Assembly (NCBI GenBank): GCA_020632955.1
Contig: JACKEO010000023.1
Location: 1-64,000 of the forward strand
DNA from: Alphaproteobacteria bacterium
GTDB lineage: Bacteria > Myxococcota_A > UBA796 > GCA-2862545
Length of the DNA stretch: 64,000 nucleotides
Direction of reading: 5' to 3'
Part shown: in pieces, positions 61,195 through 64,000 of the stretch
How the letters are laid out: every line of letters begins with the position of its first letter
Numbering within the stretch: position 1 is the first letter of the stretch
The notes under the pieces: generated by a model
Seen by the model: only the letters and a program-made list of their open reading frames with translations
Told to the model about the DNA's origin: nothing
Database searches by the model: none
Program-made: the position numbers and the translations under genes

Positions 61195-61352
61195 CGGCAG
61201 CCGCCACAGAGGCACAGAGGGCGCAGAGGGGTGCACAGAGCCTGGAGCGTGCGGCGGGCACGATCCTCTGCGGCAGGACGGCGTTGTGCTCTGTGGCTCA
61301 GGGGGTGTCGGGGCGGGTCGGAGGAGGGGTGGGCGGCCGCTTGCGCGGCCGC
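61195..61352 (+). repeat. Left arm of a ~155-bp inverted repeat (CACAGAG-heptad family)
   Basis: The left arm (158 bp) matches the reverse complement of 62060-62213 with two mismatches and one 4-base gap by hand alignment. It opens with CACAGAG-type heptads (ccACAGAGGCACAGAGGGCG), ends in the NotI-like hairpin GCGGCCGCTTGCGCGGCCGC, and is the same family as the element at 2359-2572. Together with 61353-61449 it makes a 263-bp gene-free gap after miaA. Confidence 0.85.
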
Positions 61353-61449
61353 TCGGGGGCGCGGGGTGGGGAGGCCGGTGGCAGGGGGTGCGGGTGGCGC
61401 CAAGGGGAGGGGACGGGACCACCGACGGTGCCCGGACGGGGAGGGCGAG

Positions 61450-61731
61450 ATGACGGAACGCTCGGCGGGCTGGAGGGGCTGGGGACGGGGCGTGGCGCTG
61501 GGGGCGCTGGTCTGGGGGGCGGCGGCGTCGCCGCCGGCGGAGGCGCTGTCCTGCGCGCTGCCGGAGGCGAGCCTGGAGCTCGAGCTGGTGGAGTTGGAGG
61601 TCTTCCCGGATGCCGCCGAGATGCCTGATCTGGGCAGGGCCCTGGAGGCGGCGCCGTGCGTGGACCTGGTCGTGCGGGACGAGGGCGGGGCGTCGTGGGC
61701 GTCCCTGGAGGAGGTCCCATGTGGCGCCTGA
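61450..61731 (+). CDS. Small exported protein between inverted repeats
   Basis: A 93-residue predicted exported protein (GVALGALVWGAAASPPAEA signal, then Cys). The mature part is acidic with two further cysteines (AAPCVDLVV, EEVPCGA). No family is recognised. A strong GGGAGGGCGAG precedes the ATG. It overlaps the next small gene by 13 bp and the pair sits inside the large inverted repeat, so it may have arrived as a unit. Confidence 0.5.
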   Translation: MTERSAGWRGWGRGVALGALVWGAAASPPAEALSCALPEASLELELVELEVFPDAAEMPDLGRALEAAPCVDLVVRDEGGASWASLEEVPCGA

Positions 61732-61993
61732 CCTCGGTGGCGTCGCTGCTCGCCGCGGTGGCCGGATGTGCGTGGACCCCGCCGAAGTGCCCGCGCGCGC
61801 CGGTGATCGGGAACGGCACGTACGTCCTGGCTGGATTCCCGGCCTCGACGCCTTCGAGGACCAGGCGGACCCCGGGGACGAGGCCTTCGCCTCGGCCGAG
61901 GTCAACCTGGGCGCGCGGCGCGTCGTCGTCGAGACCGTCCTGCTCGACGGCACCATCCTCCGCGCCACCTACCGCATCCTCGGCCCCCCCTGA
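61719..61993 (+). pseudogene. Small lipoprotein gene with an apparent frameshift
   Basis: ATG 61719 (GGAGGAGG upstream) starts a good lipoprotein N-terminus: SVASLLAAVAGC, then IGNGTYV. After about 61826 the frame turns into low-complexity Arg/Ser/Pro. The -1 frame, however, continues with a normal-looking domain (IPGLDAFEDQADPG, VVVETVLLDGTILRATYRI) and stops at 61993. A single-base deletion, a programmed shift or a sequencing error would explain this. If repaired the product would be about 90 residues. It lies between the inverted repeats. Confidence 0.55.
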
Positions 61994-62007
61994 CCGGGCC
62001 CGGGCGA

Positions 62008-62031
62008 GCGGCCGCGCAAGCGGCCGCCCAC
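62008..62031. repeat. Extra copy of the GCGGCCGC hairpin core
   Basis: GCGGCCGCGCAAGCGGCCGC followed by CCAC appears here and again at 62060-62083, and in reverse orientation within the left arm (61329-61352). Each can fold into an 8-bp GC stem with a 4-base loop. It suggests repeated duplication of the arm end. Confidence 0.7.
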
Positions 62032-62059
62032 GCCTCCAGCGACCGATCCCGCCGACCGG

Positions 62060-62213
62060 GCGGCCGCGCAAGCGGCCGCCCACCCTCCGACCCGCCCCGA
62101 CACCCCCTGAGCCACAGAGCACAACGCCGTCCTGCCACAGAGGATCGTGCCCGCCGCAAGCTCCAGGCTCTGTGCACCCCTCTGCGCCCTCTGTGCCTCT
62201 GTGGCGGCTGCCG
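62060..62213 (-). repeat. Right arm of the ~155-bp inverted repeat
   Basis: Reverse-complement partner of 61195-61352 (see that entry); 154 bp. It occupies most of the 294-bp gap between the frameshifted lipoprotein gene and accA, leaving ~70 bp for the accA promoter. Confidence 0.85.
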
Positions 62214-62232
62214 AACCCACCCCCGCTCCCCA

Positions 62233-62264
62233 CCCGTGACCACCCCCTCCGACCTCGATAGTCC
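62233..62264 (+). promoter_or_regulatory. Candidate accA promoter
   Basis: GTGACC followed by a 17-base spacer and TAGTCC (from 62259) is the best -35/-10-like pair in the window. The TAG begins 29 nt before the accA GTG. It lies just outside the right inverted-repeat arm. Confidence 0.4.
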
Positions 62265-62287
62265 ACCCCCCACCCGTGGGAGCACCC

Positions 62288-63247
62288 GTGGACGTCGTCC
62301 TCGACTTCGAACGCCCGATCGTGGAGCTGCGCAAGCGCATCGAGCAGCTGCGCGCGCTGCACGACGGCGACGAGGTGAACCTCCAGGCCAGCATCGACCA
62401 GCTGGAGCTCCAGCTCGAGCAGCTCCAGGCGCGCACCTTCTCGCGGCTCACGGCGTGGCAGCGCACGCAGATCGCGCGCCATCCGGGGCGGCCGTTCACG
62501 CTGGACTACCTGGCGGGGCTGTGCACCGAGTTCACCGAGCTGCACGGTGATCGCGCGGGCTACGACGACCACGCGATCGTCGCCGGGATGGCGCGCTTCC
62601 GGGGGCGCCCGGTGGCCGTGGTCGGGCACCAGAAGGGCCGCAAGACCAAGGAGAACATCTACCGGAACTTCGGGATGGCCCGTCCCCAGGGCTACCGGAA
62701 GGCGCTCCGGGTGATGAAGCTGGCCGACGACTTCGGGCTGCCGGTGCTCACCTTCGTCGACACGCCGGGCGCCTACCCGGGGGTCGAAGCCGAGGCGAAC
62801 GGGCAGGCGGAGGCCATCGCCCGGTCGATCCTCGAGATGAGCCGGCTCACGGTGCCCGTGGTGTGCGTGGTCACGGGGGAGGGCGGCTCGGGCGGTGCGC
62901 TGGCGCTCGCCACGGCGAACCGGGTGCTCATGCTCGAGAACAGCATCTACTCGGTGATCTCGCCCGAGGGCTGCGCGGCCATCCTGTGGCGCGACAAGGC
63001 CGAGGCGCCTCGCGCCAGCGCGGCCCTGCGCGTCACGGCCCGCGACTGCCTCGAGCTTGGCGTGGTGGACGAGGTGGTGCCCGAGCCCTACGGCGGGGCC
63101 CATCGTCACCGCCAGGTGGTGCTCGACGCGGTGGGCGAGGCCATCGGCCGGCACCTCGACGAGCTCGAGGGCCTCGAGCCGGCCGCCCTGCGCACCGATC
63201 GCCACGATCGCTTCCGTCGCATCGGCCGCTTCCTGGACGTGGCGTGA
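62288..63247 (+). CDS. accA: Acetyl-CoA carboxylase carboxyltransferase subunit alpha
   Basis: AccA forms the carboxyltransferase with AccD, making malonyl-CoA for fatty acid synthesis. The 319-residue product equals E. coli AccA in length and has LDFERPIVELRKRIEQL, ARHPGRPFTLDYL, HGDRAGYDDHAIV, GHQKGRKTKENIYRNFGM, VDTPGAYPGVEAEANGQ and GEGGSGGALAL (oxyanion site). GTG 62288 with GGGAGC upstream is preferred over GTG 62276, which lacks a binding site and would add four residues. The stop overlaps aroA (GTGA). Confidence 0.95.
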   Translation: MDVVLDFERPIVELRKRIEQLRALHDGDEVNLQASIDQLELQLEQLQARTFSRLTAWQRTQIARHPGRPFTLDYLAGLCTEFTELHGDRAGYDDHAIVAGMARFRGRPVAVVGHQKGRKTKENIYRNFGMARPQGYRKALRVMKLADDFGLPVLTFVDTPGAYPGVEAEANGQAEAIARSILEMSRLTVPVVCVVTGEGGSGGALALATANRVLMLENSIYSVISPEGCAAILWRDKAEAPRASAALRVTARDCLELGVVDEVVPEPYGGAHRHRQVVLDAVGEAIGRHLDELEGLEPAALRTDRHDRFRRIGRFLDVA

Positions 63248-64000
63248 CGGAGATCGCGCCTGCAGGTCCGGTACGCGGCACGGTCGAGGTCCCCGGCGAC
63301 AAGTCCATCAGCCACCGGGCGCTGCTGCTCAATGCGCTGGCCACGGGCTCGGCCCGGGTCCGTGGGCTGCTGCGGGGCGAGGACGTGCTGCGCTCGCTGG
63401 CGGCGGTGCGCGCGCTCGGCGTGCAGGTGGACGACGACGGCACCGAGCTGGTGGTGCACGGCACCGGAAAGCTCGTGGAGCCCGACGACGTGATCGACTG
63501 CGGCAACTCCGGCACCACCACCCGCCTGCTGGTGGGCATCCTCGCGGCCGAGCCCTTCTTCTCGGTGCTCACGGGCGACGGGAGCCTCCGCGGCCGTCCG
63601 ATGGGCCGCGTGGTCGCGCCGCTCCGGTCGCTCGGCGCGCGCATCGACGGCCGAGGGGACGGCACGCGCTGCCCGCTGGCCATCCGCGGGGGGGGCCTCC
63701 GACGCGGGGACCACGTGCTGCCGGTGGCCTCCGCCCAGGTGAAGACGGCGCTGCTGCTCGCCGGGCGGCGTGAGGGCGCGAGCGTGCGTGAGCCTGGCGT
63801 GAGCCGCGATCACACCGAGCGGATGCTGGCGCGCATGGGCGCCGGGCTCACGGTGCACGACGGCGGGACCCACCTGGTGCTCGAGCCGGTCGAACGCCTC
63901 GATCCTCTCGACGTCGACGTGCCTCGCGACCTGTCGAGCGCCGCCTTCTGGCTCGTCGCGGCCTCCATCCTGCCGGGCTCCTCGCTCCGGCTGCCGCGCG
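63244..64000 (+). CDS. aroA: 3-phosphoshikimate 1-carboxyvinyltransferase (3' end cut by window)
   Basis: EPSP synthase, sixth step of the shikimate pathway. The visible 252 residues carry GDKSISHRALLLNALATG, DCGNSGTTTRLLVGIL, DGSLRGRPMGRVVAPLRSLG and VASAQVKTALLLAG, covering the first domain and part of the second. GTG 63244 overlaps the accA stop. The gene runs off the right end of the window, so the C-terminal third is not seen. Confidence 0.94.
   Translation, partial: MTEIAPAGPVRGTVEVPGDKSISHRALLLNALATGSARVRGLLRGEDVLRSLAAVRALGVQVDDDGTELVVHGTGKLVEPDDVIDCGNSGTTTRLLVGILAAEPFFSVLTGDGSLRGRPMGRVVAPLRSLGARIDGRGDGTRCPLAIRGGGLRRGDHVLPVASAQVKTALLLAGRREGASVREPGVSRDHTERMLARMGAGLTVHDGGTHLVLEPVERLDPLDVDVPRDLSSAAFWLVAASILPGSSLRLPR

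Noticed and set aside
61329..61352. GCGGCCGC hairpin considered as the miaA terminator
   Set aside because: It recurs as part of the inverted-repeat arms and lacks a T-run, so it is better explained as repeat sequence.

Overview
The window is very GC-rich and has a strong third-position G/C bias. It reads as a chromosomal segment of a Gram-negative bacterium of the Myxococcota (old Deltaproteobacteria) type. The evidence is BamA and Skp, many lipoproteins with Asp/Thr-rich linkers, an OmpA protein with thrombospondin type 3 repeats, MopE-type Cys/Asp repeat lipoproteins, an ECF sigma/membrane anti-sigma pair, and DUF1501 plus haem-c lipoprotein genes. This lineage call is inference. No rRNA, tRNA, CRISPR array, prophage or insertion sequence was recognised.

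Region by region: 1-3.2 kb holds the end of bamA and skp, separated by a 214-bp inverted-repeat element. 3.2-7.8 kb holds a convergent TIGR02757 gene, a Trm112-like gene and a pyrimidine operon, pyrB-pyrFE-pyrD, in which pyrF and pyrE are fused. 7.8-21 kb is a long housekeeping run: a HEAT/degenerate-cyclophilin gene, an RNHCP gene, tilS, ftsH, folP, cdaA, cdaR, glmM, nnrDE, tsaE, a ComEA-like gene, a cysteine desulfurase and an SRPBCC gene. Most neighbours overlap by a few bases. 21-26.2 kb, on the minus strand, holds a TPR-like gene, an alpha/beta-hydrolase lipoprotein and a haem-lipoprotein/DUF1501/haem-lipoprotein trio.

26.4-36.2 kb is an envelope and lipid region: btaA-btaB for betaine lipid, an Ig-like lipoprotein, an acyltransferase, an ECF sigma factor with its anti-sigma, two sulfatase-fold lipoproteins and a GT-C glycosyltransferase-like protein. 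36.2-36.9 kb is a VapBC toxin-antitoxin pair with two palindromic operator sites. 36.9-48.6 kb holds a composite OmpA/TSP3 protein, a fatty acyl-CoA ligase, an outer membrane-like protein and two tandem MopE-type lipoproteins that differ by exactly two extra repeat units, followed by a membrane protein with an L7/L12-like tail. 48.7-51.8 kb holds two convergent sodium-coupled transporters.

51.9-64 kb holds mnmA-rnc-(radical SAM)-era on the minus strand and a quinoprotein-like gene, der-mutL-miaA, then accA-aroA (cut by the window end). Between miaA and accA, two small exported-protein genes, one frameshifted, sit between two nearly identical inverted ~155-bp repeats. These repeats belong to the same family as the element near 2.4 kb.

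The most unusual signals are this dispersed inverted-repeat family, the 378-bp in-frame repeat expansion with a homogenised tract in the MopE pair, the BtaAB genes, a radical SAM gene with an apparent CTG start and unusual cysteine spacing, a composite OmpA N-terminus, and a TA-containing motif placed 26-29 nt before about a dozen start codons.
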